A stretch of DNA of 64,000 bases. Origin: Pseudorasbora parva. Lineage: Eukaryota > Chordata > Actinopteri > Cypriniformes > Gobionidae. Both the position numbers and the translations under genes were made by a program. Under the pieces are notes generated by a model, which worked only from the letters and a program-made list of their open reading frames with translations, did no database searches and was not told the origin of the DNA. Of this stretch, positions 36,301-47,462 are shown piece after piece (positions within the stretch are counted from its first letter, which is position 1; every line of letters starts with the position of its first letter). The DNA is taken from positions 10,585,733 through 10,649,732 of the forward strand of contig NC_090184.1 in the NCBI RefSeq assembly GCF_024679245.1. Reading direction: 5' to 3'.

Positions 36301-36394
36301 TAACCCTCTGAAATCTGAGCTGTTCCGGGGCCCCTTAGAAGTTTTAAATGCTCTGACGTGTGCTGTTTTCAGTTGCTTATAAACATACATTTAC

Positions 36395-36915
36395 ATTTTA
36401 CATTTATGCATTTAGAAGACACTCTTATCCAAAGTGACTTATAACAGAGGAAAACAGGAAGCATTTCATTATGAAGAGGAGAAGAAATGCAAATAGTGCC
36501 CAAGATACTAAGTTTTTTTTTTTTTTTTTTTATTGAGGTAATGTTAAGTTCTCACAGAATAGATGAGTTTTCAGTGTTTGGAATGTTGAAGGTTCTGGAG
36601 AGGGGTTTCATGCGTCTCTGTGATGGTACCACAAGCCTTTGTTCCTTAGCTGAGCGAAGGCTTCTGGTCGGGGTGTAGACTTGTAGGAGTGAGTCAAAGT
36701 ATGCGGGTGCTAAGTTTGTGGTGGATCCTAAAGCAAGCGCTAGCGCCTTGAACTTGATGCGAGCAGTGAGTGGTAGCCAGTGCAGAGAGATGAAGAGAGG
36801 TGTGACATGGGCCCTTTTAGGCTTGTAGAGTGTTAAGAATGCACATGTTGGTAGTCCAGCCAGAAGCGCATTGCAGTAGTCAAGCCTAGAAATGACCAGG
36901 GCCTGGACATATTAA
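36395..36915 (-). pseudogene. 5'-truncated L2 LINE copy
   Basis: The minus strand carries the last roughly 120 codons of the L2 ORF in decayed form (RRLR/ERRL, RGMK and SRTF region, 36545-36912) followed by an A-rich stretch and the L2 3' tail (AAGTCACTTTGGATAAGAG, CATAAATGTAAAATG). Same family and orientation as L2-B at 59896. Dead. Confidence 0.8.
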
Positions 36916-37098
36916 TGGCAAAAGTGTCATATTGTATTCAGCACAAACTGGCTACCATAATATGTCAGCAACATGCTTGTATTATTGAGAGAATAATGTT
37001 ATGGTGTGGTTTTTAAAAGATAAAGTCACTAAATTAAGGCCTCAAAACACACAATAGATGTGTCCACAAGACTTTTGACTAATGGGTGTTGTTTCCTA

Positions 37099-37300
37099 GT
37101 TCCCTTTATCGAGGTAACTCGCACTGCGTCATCGTAGATGACACATCGGGGAACGCCATCGGGCGTGACATTTGAAAAAGCCCAATCTTGATTGGTGTTG
37201 TGTCATGACGTAACGAGTGATGGCATATCCGGAGGAATAAAAGGACGCCGGCATAAGCAGATATAGCTTCCTGCTCTTCAGCGGTCGCGCTCTGTGTTCT
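37099..37300 (+). repeat. DIRS-B left inverted terminal repeat
   Basis: GTTCCCTTTATCGAGG, CTCGCACTGCGTCATCG and TCATGACGTAACGAG are inverted in 45618-45690 and 45770-45890. A TATA-like AATAAAAGG sits near 37237. Confidence 0.8.
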
Positions 37301-37362
37301 TGTCTGTCTATTTGGTGTTGTTTGTCCCGTAGGGCTTCAATATTATTAGATTTCTTGGTCAA

Positions 37363-38149
37363 ATGGCGAGCGAGCAGTTCAGACGGTGTGTGCCTCCCTG
37401 TCCGCGATTAGTTGCGGGCACGGACTCACACCAGCTCTGTGCAGTGCCTCGGCGTGCAGCACACCCGGGCCGCTCTCGAGGGGGCGGCCTGTGGTGAGTG
37501 TGACAAGCTGCCGCTGAGGGTACTGCGCTCGCGGCTGGCGGTCTTTGACGAGGCCGGCCAGCCTCGCGAGCCTTGCGGTTCTGGACCCTGTGGTTGCTGA
37601 GGCAGCGCGGTGCCACAGATCGTGGGGCTCGCAACTGGATCTGTCAGCAGGATTAGGGACTTTTGAGGCATCTTCCTCTGACGATTCAGAGATCCTGCTG
37701 CCACGTGTGGAAGCCGGCAAAGCGGCTTCTTCCCGCGAGGCGGAGGATCCGGTTCTGAGGCTGTCCAAAACTGAGCAGTCGTTGACGATGAGCGCCGAAG
37801 CAGGCGCGGTGGGGCAGTCGCCACCCCACTCGCAGGCTATGGAGGAGCTCGTGGAGGTCCTGACTCGCGCTGTGGCCAAGCTTAACTTAGATTGGCCACA
37901 GGAAAAAGTGGACATCCAGCCGCCTAATAAGCTGGATGAACGCTTTTTCAAGCGCCGAGTTCAGCCTCCACACCGGGGTCTGCCTTTTTTTCAGGGCATG
38001 GGAAAAGCCCTTCTCAGCACACTTGACTACGCCCCCTGTGCTTGATTTCGCCAACGTGCTCGGGGCGTCTGAGAAGGGCTATGTAGCGCTGCCTAGGGTT
38101 GAAGAGGCGCTTGCGGGCCACCTCTCACCCGAGACAGCTGCTTCATTAA
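37363..38149 (+). pseudogene. DIRS-B gag, N-terminal part
   Basis: Begins Met-Ala-Ser-Glu-Gln-Phe with CVPPCPRLVAGTDSHQLC, matching the Cys-rich start of DIRS-A gag. A small deletion near 37438 shifts the frame, which reopens from about 37500 (RLAVFDEAGQPREP, EELVEVLTRAVAKLNLDWPQ), then shifts again near 38020. It stops at the LSPETAASL stretch where the L2 inserted. Gag coats the retrotransposon RNA; this copy is dead. Confidence 0.85.
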
Positions 38150-38640
38150 GGAGAGGAGCAATTAATTGACTGATAGACAACTACTCTGTTAGTGTTTGTA
38201 ACTTTTCTCATTTGATTGTTTGTTCATTTGTTGTTGAATAAGTGTGTCTGTATAGTGCAGTGGTGTGTATTACTAGTTTTGGTGTGTGTGGGAGTTAGCA
38301 TTTGTTGAGTTAGCATTTGTTTGGTCATTGCCACGTTGGGAGTGAGTTTGTTGGGGGCGTGGCCAGCGAGGTATTAAAAGCCTCGTGTGTTTAACATTTG
38401 GCTAGAGAGGAGCAATTAATTGACTGATAGACAACTACTCTGTAAGTGTTTGTAACTTTTCTCATTTGATTGTTTGTTCATTTGTTGTTGAATAAGTGTG
38501 TATGTATAGTGCAGTGGTGTGTATTACTAGTTAGCATTTGTTGAGTTAGCATTTGTTTGGTCATTGCCACGTTGGGAGTGAGTTTGTTGGGGGCGTTCCC
38601 AGCTGCTTTCAATAACGATACTCAAGTGGGTATAAATAGC
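38150..38640 (+). promoter_or_regulatory. L2-A 5' UTR with two 254-bp tandem units and TATA box
   Basis: GAGAGGAGCAATTAATTGAC occurs at 38151 and 38405, and the following 200 bp is nearly identical (GACAACTACTCTGT, GTGTTTGTAACTTTTCTCAT, GTTGAATAAGTGTGT). The first unit ends with TATTAAAAG (38371); the second leads to GGGTATAAATAGCG (38628-38641). I infer an internal promoter; transcription start is not shown. Confidence 0.75.
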
Positions 38641-38817
38641 GTGATAGTCCGCGTCAGCGGAAGCGGCAGTGTGAAGCCCTCCTCGTGTGAAGACCAACGA
38701 GTGTAAAGACTTCAACTCTTCCCAGCGCAACTCCGCCCGAGCAAGGACCCCGGCAAGGCTTCTAGAAAAGGTTCTTTTCTAATGTCTATTTGGCCTTTTC
38801 TCTGATCTGTATTCACC

Positions 38818-41719
38818 ATGTGCTTTCAAATCTCAACTATTACTACTAGCACTCGTAAATCACGCTCTGTACGCACGAGACCCCGCAATCCTAATAATTT
38901 GCGCTATATCCTAAAATCCTCTGCTACTTTACTCTCTATTCCAATTGGTCTCTGGAATTGCCAGTCGGCTGTAAACAAAGCAGACTTTATTTCATCTATT
39001 GGGACTCATTCTCAGCTCAGCCTCATGGCCCTAACTGAGACCTGGATCAAACCAGAGGACACTGCCACTCCTGCAGCCCTCTCAACCAATTTAACTTTTT
39101 CACACACTCCTCGGCCTATTGGGAGGGGTGGGGGTACTGGTTTGCTTATCTCAAATGATTGGAAATTTGATCCATTACCGTCTCTACCGGCCAATTCATT
39201 TGAATCGCACTCCATCTCTATTACTCACCCTGTTAAAATCCATGTGGTAGTGGTCTATCGTCCTCCAGGTCACCTCGGTAACTTTGTGGAGGAGTTGGAT
39301 GTGTTACTTTCTAGCTTCCCTGAGGATGGCACTCCTCTGATTCTGCTTGGTGACTTCAACATCCATCTTGATAAACACCTAGCTGCAGACTTCAGCACTC
39401 TCCTGACTTCATTTGACCTTAAGTTAGTATCTACTATGGCTACTCACAGATCAGGTAACCAATTAGACCTTGTCTACACACGCAACTGCTCCACGGACCA
39501 CACTTTAGTTACTCCATTACACACCTCAGACCACTTTCTCATCACTCTTAACCTCATACTGACTCCTGATACAACACGTACTCCTACACAGATTACCTTT
39601 CGGCATAATCTACGCTCACTCTCTCCCTCTCGCCTATCCACTATGGTATCATCTTCACTCCCTCCACCTGCTCAGTTCTCAGCACTGGACACTAACAGTG
39701 CTACTGACACTCTTTGCTCCACTCTAACATCCTCCTTAGACAGTTTTTGCCCCCTTTCATCCAGACCTGCCCGCCCCACCCCATCTGCCCCCTGGCTGTC
39801 TGATGTTCTCCGTGAACATCGCTCTGGACTCAGGGCGGCAGAGAGGAAATGGCAGAAATCTAAAAACTATACTGACCTTACCTTGTATCAGTCTCTTCTC
39901 TCTTCTTTCTCTACAAATGTCTCCTCTGCTAAAACAACATACTACCACAACAAAATCAACAATTGCTCTGACTCTCGCAAACTCTTTAAAACATTCTCCT
40001 CTCTCCTTTGTCCTCCTCCTCCCCCTCCTTCATCAACTCTTACAGCTGATGACTTTGCATCATTTTTCACAAACAAAACAGCTCTCATTAGCAACCAGTT
40101 CTCCTCACCACAAACTAACCTGCACATCACGAACACGAACACGAACACGCTTCCATCCTTCTCTCTGCTCTCCGATGCAGATATTTCTAAACTCATCCTT
40201 TCCAATCACCCTACTACCTGTCCACTTGATCCTATACCCACTCACCTCCTTCAGGCTATTTATTCTTCAATCACTCCTGCACTCACTCACATTGTCAACA
40301 CTTCTCTTCACACGGGAACCTTTCCCACAGCATTTAAGCAGGCTCGGGTAACCCCACTGCTTAAGAAACCCTCTCTGAATCCAGCACTTTTAGAAAACTA
40401 GTAGTTTCCCTTCTGCCTTTCATTGCAAAGACCCTTGAGCGAGTTGTGTTCAATCAATCTCTATGTTTCTTGAACGGGACAACCTCCTAGACAACAACCA
40501 ATCCGGCTTCAAAAGCGACCATTCGACTGAGACTGCTTTGCTCTCGGTAACTGAGGCACTGAGATTGGCAAAAGCAGCTTCCAAATCCTCAGTGCTCATT
40601 CTGCTGGATCTGTCTGCTGCTTTTGACACAGTTAACCACCAGATCCTCCTGTCAACACTTAAGAAGGCGGGGATCTCAGGAACTGCTCTCCACTGGTTCA
40701 GGTCTTACCTCTCTGGTAGGTCCTACAGGCTGTCATGGAGAGGTGTAGTGTCTAAGTCACATCATCTAGCTACTGGGGTTCCCCAGGGCTCAGTGCTTGG
40801 ACCACTTCTCTTCTCCATCTACAGGTCATCATTAGGTTCTGTCATTCAGAAACACGGCTTCTCCTATCACTGCTATGCTGATGACACTCAACTCTACTTC
40901 TCATTTCAACCAGATGATCCTACAGTCAGTGTTCGTATCGCTGCCTGTCTGACAGACATTTCTGACTGGATGAAAGAGCATCATCTTAAACTCAATCTTG
41001 CAAAGACAGAATTACTTGTTTTCTCAACCAACCCAGCACTTCATCAAAATTTCTCCATTCAGCTTGGTTCATCGACCATATCTCCATCAAGGACAGCCAG
41101 GAACCTTGGAGTTGAAATTGATGACCAGTTAAACTTCACTGACCACATTACTGCAACAGCCCGGTCCTGCAGATTTGCTTTATACAACATTAGAAAAATT
41201 AGACCCTTCCTATCAGAACAGGCTGCTCAACTCCTGGTTCAAGCTCTTGTTCTCTCCAGACTGGACTATTGTAATGCTCTTCTGGCTGGGCTTCCAGCAT
41301 GCACTATCAAACCCTTGCAGCTGATCCAGAATACAGCGGCGAGAGTGGTCTTTAATGAGCCGAAGAGAGCGCATGTTACGCCTCTCTTCATCAAACTGCA
41401 CTGGTTGCCAATGGCTGCTCGCATCAAATTCAAGGCACTAGTTCTTGCCTACAAAACAACCACTGGCTCTGCACCAATATACCTAAACTCACTTGTTCAG
41501 ACTTACACACCCTCCAGAAGCTTGCGTTCTGCGAGCGAGCGGCGCCTCGTGGTTCCATCCCAAAGAGGCATGAAATCGCTCTCACAGACATTTTCCTGGA
41601 CCGTTCCCACCTGGTGGAATGACCTGCCGATCTCAATTCGTGCTGCCGAGTCTGTAGCCATTTTTAAAAAACATCTTAAGACACATCTTTTCCAATTGCA
41701 CTTGACCAAAACAGAATAG
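38818..41719 (+). pseudogene. L2-A ORF: endonuclease + reverse transcriptase, broken
   Basis: Starts MCFQ like L2-B. The first segment (38818-40401, 527 codons) has the AP-endonuclease motifs: GLWNCQSAVNKADF, LTETWIKPED, YRPPGHLG, GDFNIHLD and SDHFLIT. An indel at about 40398 gives two TAG codons, and another shift follows near 40457. The frame then runs 40463-41719 (418 codons) with LLDLSAAFDTVNHQ, GVPQGSVLGPLLFS and CYADDTQLY, the RT active site. The C-terminal ERRLVVPSQRGMKSLSQTFS block is present. Two indels make it non-autonomous, though each domain motif is intact. Confidence 0.9.
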
Positions 41720-42235
41720 CACTTACTGATCACCACAGCAACGACCAAAAAGCGCACACTCCTGGATCATATCTACGTCTCTCATCCGGATTTGTGCCTT
41801 CAGGCGGGTATGTTACATAGTTATCATAACTATCTAAATCCAGTGTTCTGTATTTTGCGTACGTGAGTTTTTGTTGTAGATGGCTATTGCTGCGCGTTTA
41901 GCTAGAATGCCATACAAAACCAACCCATTGGGCCACTGAATCTGGATTAACGACAACAGCTGGGGCAACAGCCTTAGTCCTAATGGGTTGTTATCATAGC
42001 TATCAAAATCCAGTGTTCAGCATTTTGCGTACGTGAGTTTTTGTTGTAGATGTCTATTTAAAAAAAAAAAAAAAAGAAAATTGTGTACTGTGCTAATTAA
42101 TTGAGATTTCTTACAGCTCTTACAGGTTGTTGGCCTTGTCTGTTTCGTTGCTTCTATTACTCTCCCCTTTTTTTTAAGTCGCTTTGGATAAAAGCGTCTG
42201 CTAAATGATTAAATGTAAATGTAAATGTAAATTAA

Positions 42236-42807
42236 AGGCCCCGGCATTGCCCTCGAAACCATGCCGAGAGACATCGAAGCTGGTGGGTAGGGCATATAGT
42301 GCGGCTGGTCGCGCTGGTGGGTGCCTGCACACTCTCTGGGTTCTGCAGGCCTAACAAGCGGACTTGCTGAAGGAGCTCGATGAGGGCGAGGGTCCCTCTC
42401 CGGAGGATATAACTGAGCTGAGGAAGGCCACAGATTTGTCTCTGCGCATCACAAAGGAGGCGGCCCGTGCTATCGGCCGCTCCATGGCGGGTTTGGTGTG
42501 CGCGGAGAGGCATCTCTGGCTCAACCTGTCGGGGATCAGGGAGAGAGATAGACACTTTCTTCTTGATTCCCCGGTTTCACCTTCTGGCCTTTTCGGCGGC
42601 GCTGTGAGCACTGTCGTCGAGAGGTTTCAGGAGGTGAAGAAGCAGGCGGCCGCCCTCAGCCAGTTTCTCCCTCGCCGCTGGGGCTCCTCCAGCAAGGCTG
42701 CCTCGAGTGGGCAGTCTCAGCCAGCACCGGGCTCCTCGCACCGTGAGGTGCAAAAGCAGAGCGTTGCTTCTTGCGCCCCTCCTGAGGGAGCCTGGCAAAA
42801 GAAGTGA
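42236..42807 (+). pseudogene. DIRS-B gag, C-terminal part
   Basis: Resumes after the L2: LLKELDEGEGPSPED, SLRITKEAARAIGRSMAGLV, FLLDSPVSPSGLFGGAVSTV and SVASCAPPEGAWQ, co-linear with DIRS-A gag. Ends in TGA at 42805. The first codons after the junction have a stop (GGGTAGG reading in one frame). Confidence 0.85.
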
Positions 42808-44405
42808 CGCTCTCGCGGGAAGTCTTCTAAGCCGAAAACCGACCTGAGGGAAGTTTTTTTAGGTCTCTGAGGAGATTCAGGCTCAGGATGCTAACTATTC
42901 CCGCCATCGTGAGTCAGATCCAGTTCGAGGACTGGTTCGTCACGATAGATCTAAAGGACGCATACTTCCATATCTCCATCCTTCCCAGTCACAGGAAGTT
43001 CCTGAGGTTTGTTTTCGGGGGCAAAGCGTCCCTTTGGCCTAGCTCTTTCACCTCGCACCTTCACAAAGTGCATGGATGCAGCCCTGGCTCCGCTAAGACT
43101 CCAGGGGATCCGTGTACTAAATTATATCGACGACTGGTTGATCATGGCCAGGTCCTACAATATGGCAGTTCAGCATCGAGATGCTGTTCAAACCCATATA
43201 AGGTGCATATCAGGGGCTGAGACTCAACTCGAAGAAAAGTGCATTGATGCCCTCCCAGAGGACCATGTTCCTGGGGGTAGTATGGGACTCGGTAACGATG
43301 CGGGCACACGTCACCCGCACGTATCGAAACTATACGGGCGGAAGTCTCCAGAGTAAAGCTGGGCCACAGCATCACTGTCAAGCAGTTCCAGAGACTGCTG
43401 GGTCTTTTGGCAGCAGCGTCCAGTATAATTCCGCTCGGCCTGCTCCACATGAGACCCCTACAGTGGTGGCTGAAGACCAAGGGGTTTGTCCCGAAGGGAA
43501 TCCTTTCCGTATGATCAGGGTAACGCGCAGATGCCTTCGTTTCCTAATCGTATGGAAGAAACTTTGGTTGCTGTCCCTAGGACTGGTATTGGGAGCACCG
43601 TGTTGCCGGAAAACCATTTCAACAGATGCATCCCTTACTGGTTGGGGCGCGGTCATGGAAGGCCGCGGAGCGAGAGGTCTGTGGGCAGCTCAGCATGCAT
43701 CTTGGCATATCAATTGCCTAGAAATGCTGGTGGTCTAGAAAGCTCTGAGGAGTTTTCTTCCAGACCTCTGTGGCCACCATGTCCTGATACGATCCGACAA
43801 CACTGCCGTGGTATCGTATCTAAATCGTCAGGGGGGTCTGAGATTGCGCCTTCTGTGCAGACTGGCGCATCAGGTCCTCCTGTGGTCCCAAGGGAAACTG
43901 TCGTCCCTCAAGGCAGTTTACATCCCTGGGGACCAGAATCAGGGAGCAGACATCCTGTCGAGGCAGGGGCTGAGGCCCGGGGATTGGCGTCTCCATCCAG
44001 AGGTGGTGGAGACCATATGCGAGAGGTTTGGCCAGGTGGAACTGGATCTGTTTGCGTCTCGAGAGACGTCCCACTGCCCACTGTGGTTCTCCCTCAGGCA
44101 TCCGGCTCCATTGGGCCTGGATGCCATGTCACAGACGTGGCCGAGGCTGCGTCTGTACGCATTCCTCCGATCGCGCTGCTCCCGGGAGTTCTGGAGCGGG
44201 TCCTCTGGGAAGGCATCTGCCTGCTCTTGGTAGCACCCCGGTGGCCGTCCAGAGTATGGTTCTCCGACATCATAGACCTGCTAGACGACCTTCCATGGCA
44301 GATTCCTCTGAGGAGGGATCTGCTGACTCAGGCAGGGGGCACGATATACCACCCCCAGCCGGAGTTATGGAACCTATGGTTCTGGCCCCTGAGGGGGAAC
44401 AGCTC
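42807..44405 (+). pseudogene. DIRS-B RT / RNase H / methyltransferase-like, broken
   Basis: Starts abruptly after the deletion at RRFRLRMLTIPAIVSQIQ. Motifs in shifting frames: DWFVTIDLKDAYFHISILP, LALSPRTFTKCMDAALAP, NYIDDWLIMA (active site retained), STDASLTGWGAVMEG, NCLEMLVV, ERFGQVELDLFASRETSHCP and APLGLDAM. At least four frameshifts (near 43040, 43210, 43500, 43735). DIRS-A gives the intact reference. Confidence 0.9.
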
Positions 44406-44409
44406 ATAG

Positions 44410-45560
44410 AGGAGGGTCTGTTGGCAGGCGTCGTTGAGACCCTACTCAGCTCCAGGGCTCCTTCCACCAGGAGGCTGTACAACCTGAAGTGGAAGGTATT
44501 TTCCACTTGGTGTAGAGACCGTGAGGTTAACCCAGTTAACTGCACAGTGGCTTCAGTACTGGAGTTTCTCCAAGATCGGTTTTCTGTTGGGCTTACCCCG
44601 TCCACACTTAAGGTGTATGTGGCAGCGATAGGGGCTTTCCACACACCGTTAGGTGAGGGACCACTGGGGAGGCACCATTTGGTTGTACGTTTCCTCCGAG
44701 GAGCGCGGAGGATGAGGCCTGTGGCTCATTCCAGGATTCCAACCTGGGATCTGGCAGTAGTGCTTGAAGGGTTGGTTGAGGCCCCTTTCGAGCCACTGGA
44801 GCTGGCCTAGGCCAAGAACCTCACGCTTAAGGTGGCCTTTCTCCTTGCCATCACTTCTCTGAGGAGAGTGGGGGACCTCCAGGCATTGGCAGTCACGCCA
44901 AATTGCTTGGAGTTTGCCCCGGGCGGAGTAAAGGCCATCTTGCGTCCGACCCCGGGTTACGTACCCAAGGTGCCATCTAACACGGTACGGTCGGTGGTTC
45001 TCTAGGCATTCCATCCCCCGCCTCATGTGACGGCAGATGAGGGCAGGCTTCACCTCCATTGCCCGGTCCGGGCATTGAGGATTTATCTGGAGAGGTCTGC
45101 CCAGTGGAGGAAGTCAGACCAGTTGTTAGTGTGCTTTGGTCCACCCAAGAAAGGGCTGCCTGCTGCAAAACAGACTATCAGTAACTGGATTGTCCAGGCA
45201 ATAGCCATGGCTTATCAGGTACGCAACTTGCCTTCACCGATAGCCGTGAGGGTGCACTCTACCAGAGGCATGGCCTCTTCGGTAGCCCTCCTTTCGGGAG
45301 CTTCTTTGCAGGAAATCTGCGAAGCGGCCGGGTAGGCCACTCCGCATTCTTTCATTAGACATTACAGTCTGCACCTCCCGGCGCCGCCAGGCGTGAGGTG
45401 CCATGAGGGTGCACTCTACCAGAGGCATGGCCTCTTCGGTAGCCCTCCTTTCGGGAGCTTCTTTGCAGGAAATCTGCGAAGCGGCCGGGTAGGCCACTCC
45501 ACATACTTTCATTAGACATTACAGTCTGCACCTCCCGGCGCCGCCAGGCGCCAGGGTGCT
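44410..45560 (+). pseudogene. DIRS-B tyrosine recombinase, broken with internal duplication
   Basis: VVETLLSSRAPSTRRLYNLK runs on in one frame through FSTWCRDREVNPVNC and LTPSTLKVYVAAIGAFH to a TAG at 44808. More stops occur near 45003 (ATTC after TAG) and at 45333. RRVGDLQALAVT, HSTRG and AAG-stop-ATP show the Arg, His-x-x-Arg and Tyr regions. The segment with His-x-x-Arg through the Tyr region is repeated 157 bp downstream (45248 and 45405). Confidence 0.9.
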
Positions 45561-45561
45561 T
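45248..45561 (+). repeat. 157-bp tandem duplication
   Basis: GAGGGTGCACTCTACCAGAG at 45248 recurs at 45405, and the copies stay almost identical (a few substitutions, CGCATTC/CACATAC) through GCACCTCCCGGCGCCGCCAG. Near identity suggests the duplication is younger than the element decay. Confidence 0.9.
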
Positions 45562-45617
45562 GCCTCCTGAGTATGCACTGAATCGGTCCATACCAAGGGG
45601 CTCAAGATAGGCGAGGA

Positions 45618-45914
45618 CTAGTGGGTATTCGTTCCCCGATGTGTCATCTACGATGACGCAGTGTGAGTTCCCTCGATAAAGGGAACGTCTCGGGTTATGC
45701 ATATAACCCATGTTCCCTGAGAGGGAACGAGACACTGCGTCTCGTAGCCCCGCCTATCGCCAGAGCGCCCGCTTCATCGCAGTAAGCTATATCTGCTTAT
45801 GCCGGCGTCCCTTTATACCTCCGGGTATGCAGTCACTCGTTACGTCATGACGCAACATAACGCAATGTCTCGTTCCCTCTCAGGGAACATGGGTTATATG
45901 CATAACCCGAGATG
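45618..45914 (+). repeat. DIRS-B internal complementary region and short right ITR
   Basis: 45635-45690 (GATGTGTCATCTACGATGAC, GCAGTGTGAGTTCCC) complements the left end; CGGGTTATGCATATAACCC (45692) complements the right end at 45892-45910. GAGAGGGAACGAGACACTGC is inverted as GCAATGTCTCGTTCCCTCTC. The right ITR keeps TACGTCATGACGCAAC but lacks a stretch present in DIRS-A. Confidence 0.8.
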
Positions 45915-46636
45915 TTTTTTTTTTTTTTTTTTGCTTCAAACTGAGAATCATTGTGCCTACTCATTCACATAAAACAATATATTAATTTTTATTTTGTAAG
46001 ACATTTCAATGGCAAACATTTTCTGAATAATTTGATTTTGTAAACTATCCAATACACAATACTCAAATATCATTTCGAGCTTTGGTTAATTTATGAAATG
46101 CGTGCAATGGATGATCACGTCAGCGTTAAGGCTATTGTCTGTTATATTAGCTTATTAAATAAGAAGCAAACATATTAAAAATATTGATTACAATTAAGAT
46201 ACAATTTATTCAAAACTAAATTCACTTTAAAGAAAGGCTTTCTACAAAACAAAACTTAATGAAGTGGTCAAAATAATAATAATAATAAAAAACAACTCCA
46301 TGACTTCTGATATATTGCGCTTTTTATGATGTGCCCTTTATTGGTCATGCTGTTTACTTTTCAAAACAACATATAGTAAATAAAAAATAAGCATAAATAT
46401 GAAACAAAATATGTTTTAATAGGTACTGAACACAAAACGTTTGACTAGTACTATATTTATAGCATCTGAGCAGAAATTTGTGAATAAAAGCTTTATTAAT
46501 TTGACACTAAGCTATTTTAAAATAAACACTTCATAATCTGTCCAAAACAGGCCAAAGAAATCTTGTTTAAACAGTCTTACGTCTATGACATTTTATTTTT
46601 CAGCAGGATTCATATTTAAACAGTCTATTTGTGTTT
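45915..46636. other. No gene recognised
   Basis: A T-run directly after the DIRS-B end, then AT-rich sequence. Confidence 0.5.
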
Positions 46637-46830
46637 AAAGGTGTCATGAACTGGGTTTTTTTTAATACTATTGTCTGAGGTCAACTAATGACGTTCATGT
46701 GGTTTTCACTTTCAAAAACATACGTTTATGGTTATTACACACTCAAAGGTGAAAGGGCTCTCATGTGATATCCCAATTCGTCAGTTCACATTCTGACGTA
46801 TGTTGAACGTGACCAACTGTATGGGAATTA
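46637..46830. repeat. Repeat fragment joined to a stray DIRS-D-type end
   Basis: AAAGGTGTCATGAACTGGGT to about 46735 is a common fish repeat start. It gives way to GATATCCCAATTCGTCAGTT and CACATTCTGACGTATG (46768-46803), the complement of the DIRS-D terminal motif (GAATGTGAAC...ACGAATTGGGAT). A detached terminal fragment. Confidence 0.5.
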
Positions 46831-47371
46831 TTGTACTGAAGAGTTATATGAAGATTATTTAAGAAGTCCTGCTTTTGTGATTTATAGAAAATAGATCAGA
46901 GCATATGGATTCAAAAAGATATGAGTGGGAAATATAATTTTTGGGTGAACTGTTGACTTTCTATGCTACATAACTTTTTCTTCTTTTTTTTAGTTTGTAG
47001 TCTAAAGTAATTTTTGTAGGTCAAGTTTTTGCTAGCTTTTATAGGATGAGTTCAACATCCACAAGTAAGTTCACTATGACTCACAAAAGCATTAAATTAA
47101 GTAAAGCTGTTTACGCAAGCAGCCTTGCTAACTATAGAGCATCTGGAAGTACTCATACAATGTATTAAGGAAGACTTGAGGTTGTGTGAAAATATCCCAG
47201 AACCTGTTGCTATGGTAACTCTTAATTACAAAGCAGTTTTTTTTTATGATTTTACCATTGCAATTAAAAGAAAGAGAAAGGGGTGTATTACTTTAAAAAA
47301 AAATCTTGTGAATTTTGTTTATATGCTCTTTGTACAGAGTGAAGAGAATTTAGTGGAGAGAAAGAGAGAGA
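46831..47371. other. No gene recognised
   Basis: AT-rich; the open frame that runs into the CA repeat at 47374 has no domain. Confidence 0.45.

Positions 47372-47373
<2 letters not shown>

Positions 47374-47459
<86 letters not shown>
47374..47459. repeat. (AC)n microsatellite
   Basis: About 86 bp of AC after a short AG run. Confidence 0.97.

Positions 47460-47460
<1 letters not shown>

Positions 47461-47462
<2 letters not shown>

Larger units (their letters stand above)
34335..36310 (-). mobile_element. DIRS-D: different DIRS-like retrotransposon, 3' part
   Basis: From the right on the minus strand: recombinase remnants (36300 to about 34700, split by a MITE), an internal repeat (34560-34680) and a terminal block (34335-34560). 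GAATGTGAAC-ACGAATTGGGAT occurs in the internal block and, diverged, in the terminal block, mirroring the internal complementary region of DIRS-A. GGTTATATATATAACC at 34590 is palindromic. Its text differs clearly from DIRS-A/B/C, so it is another lineage. Confidence 0.65.
38150..42230 (+). mobile_element. L2-A: near full-length L2 LINE inside DIRS-B gag
   Basis: 4.08 kb. ATTAA lies at both junctions (38145-38149 and 42231-42235), a likely short target duplication; the 5' end starts GGAGAGGAGC. It has tandem 5' units, a TATA-like box, an endonuclease-RT ORF with indels, and the L2 3' end GTCGCTTTGGATAAAAGCG with a TGTAAA-repeat tail. Removing it rejoins the DIRS gag reading (TCATTAAAGGCCCCGG against the DIRS-A CGTCCCTAAAAGCCCCGG). 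Confidence 0.9.
37099..45914 (+). mobile_element. DIRS-B: DIRS1-like retrotransposon split by an L2 LINE
   Basis: Left ITR 37099-37300, gag 37363-38149 and 42236-42807, RT 42807-44405, recombinase 44410-45560, internal complementary region about 45618-45740, shortened right ITR to 45914. L2-A (38150-42230) interrupts gag. About 0.6 kb at the gag/RT junction is deleted relative to DIRS-A. All three genes are broken. Confidence 0.9.

Noticed and set aside
39803..40351. 182-codon open frame overlapping L2-A
   Set aside because: Shadow frame of the L2 endonuclease-RT gene with no motif of its own.
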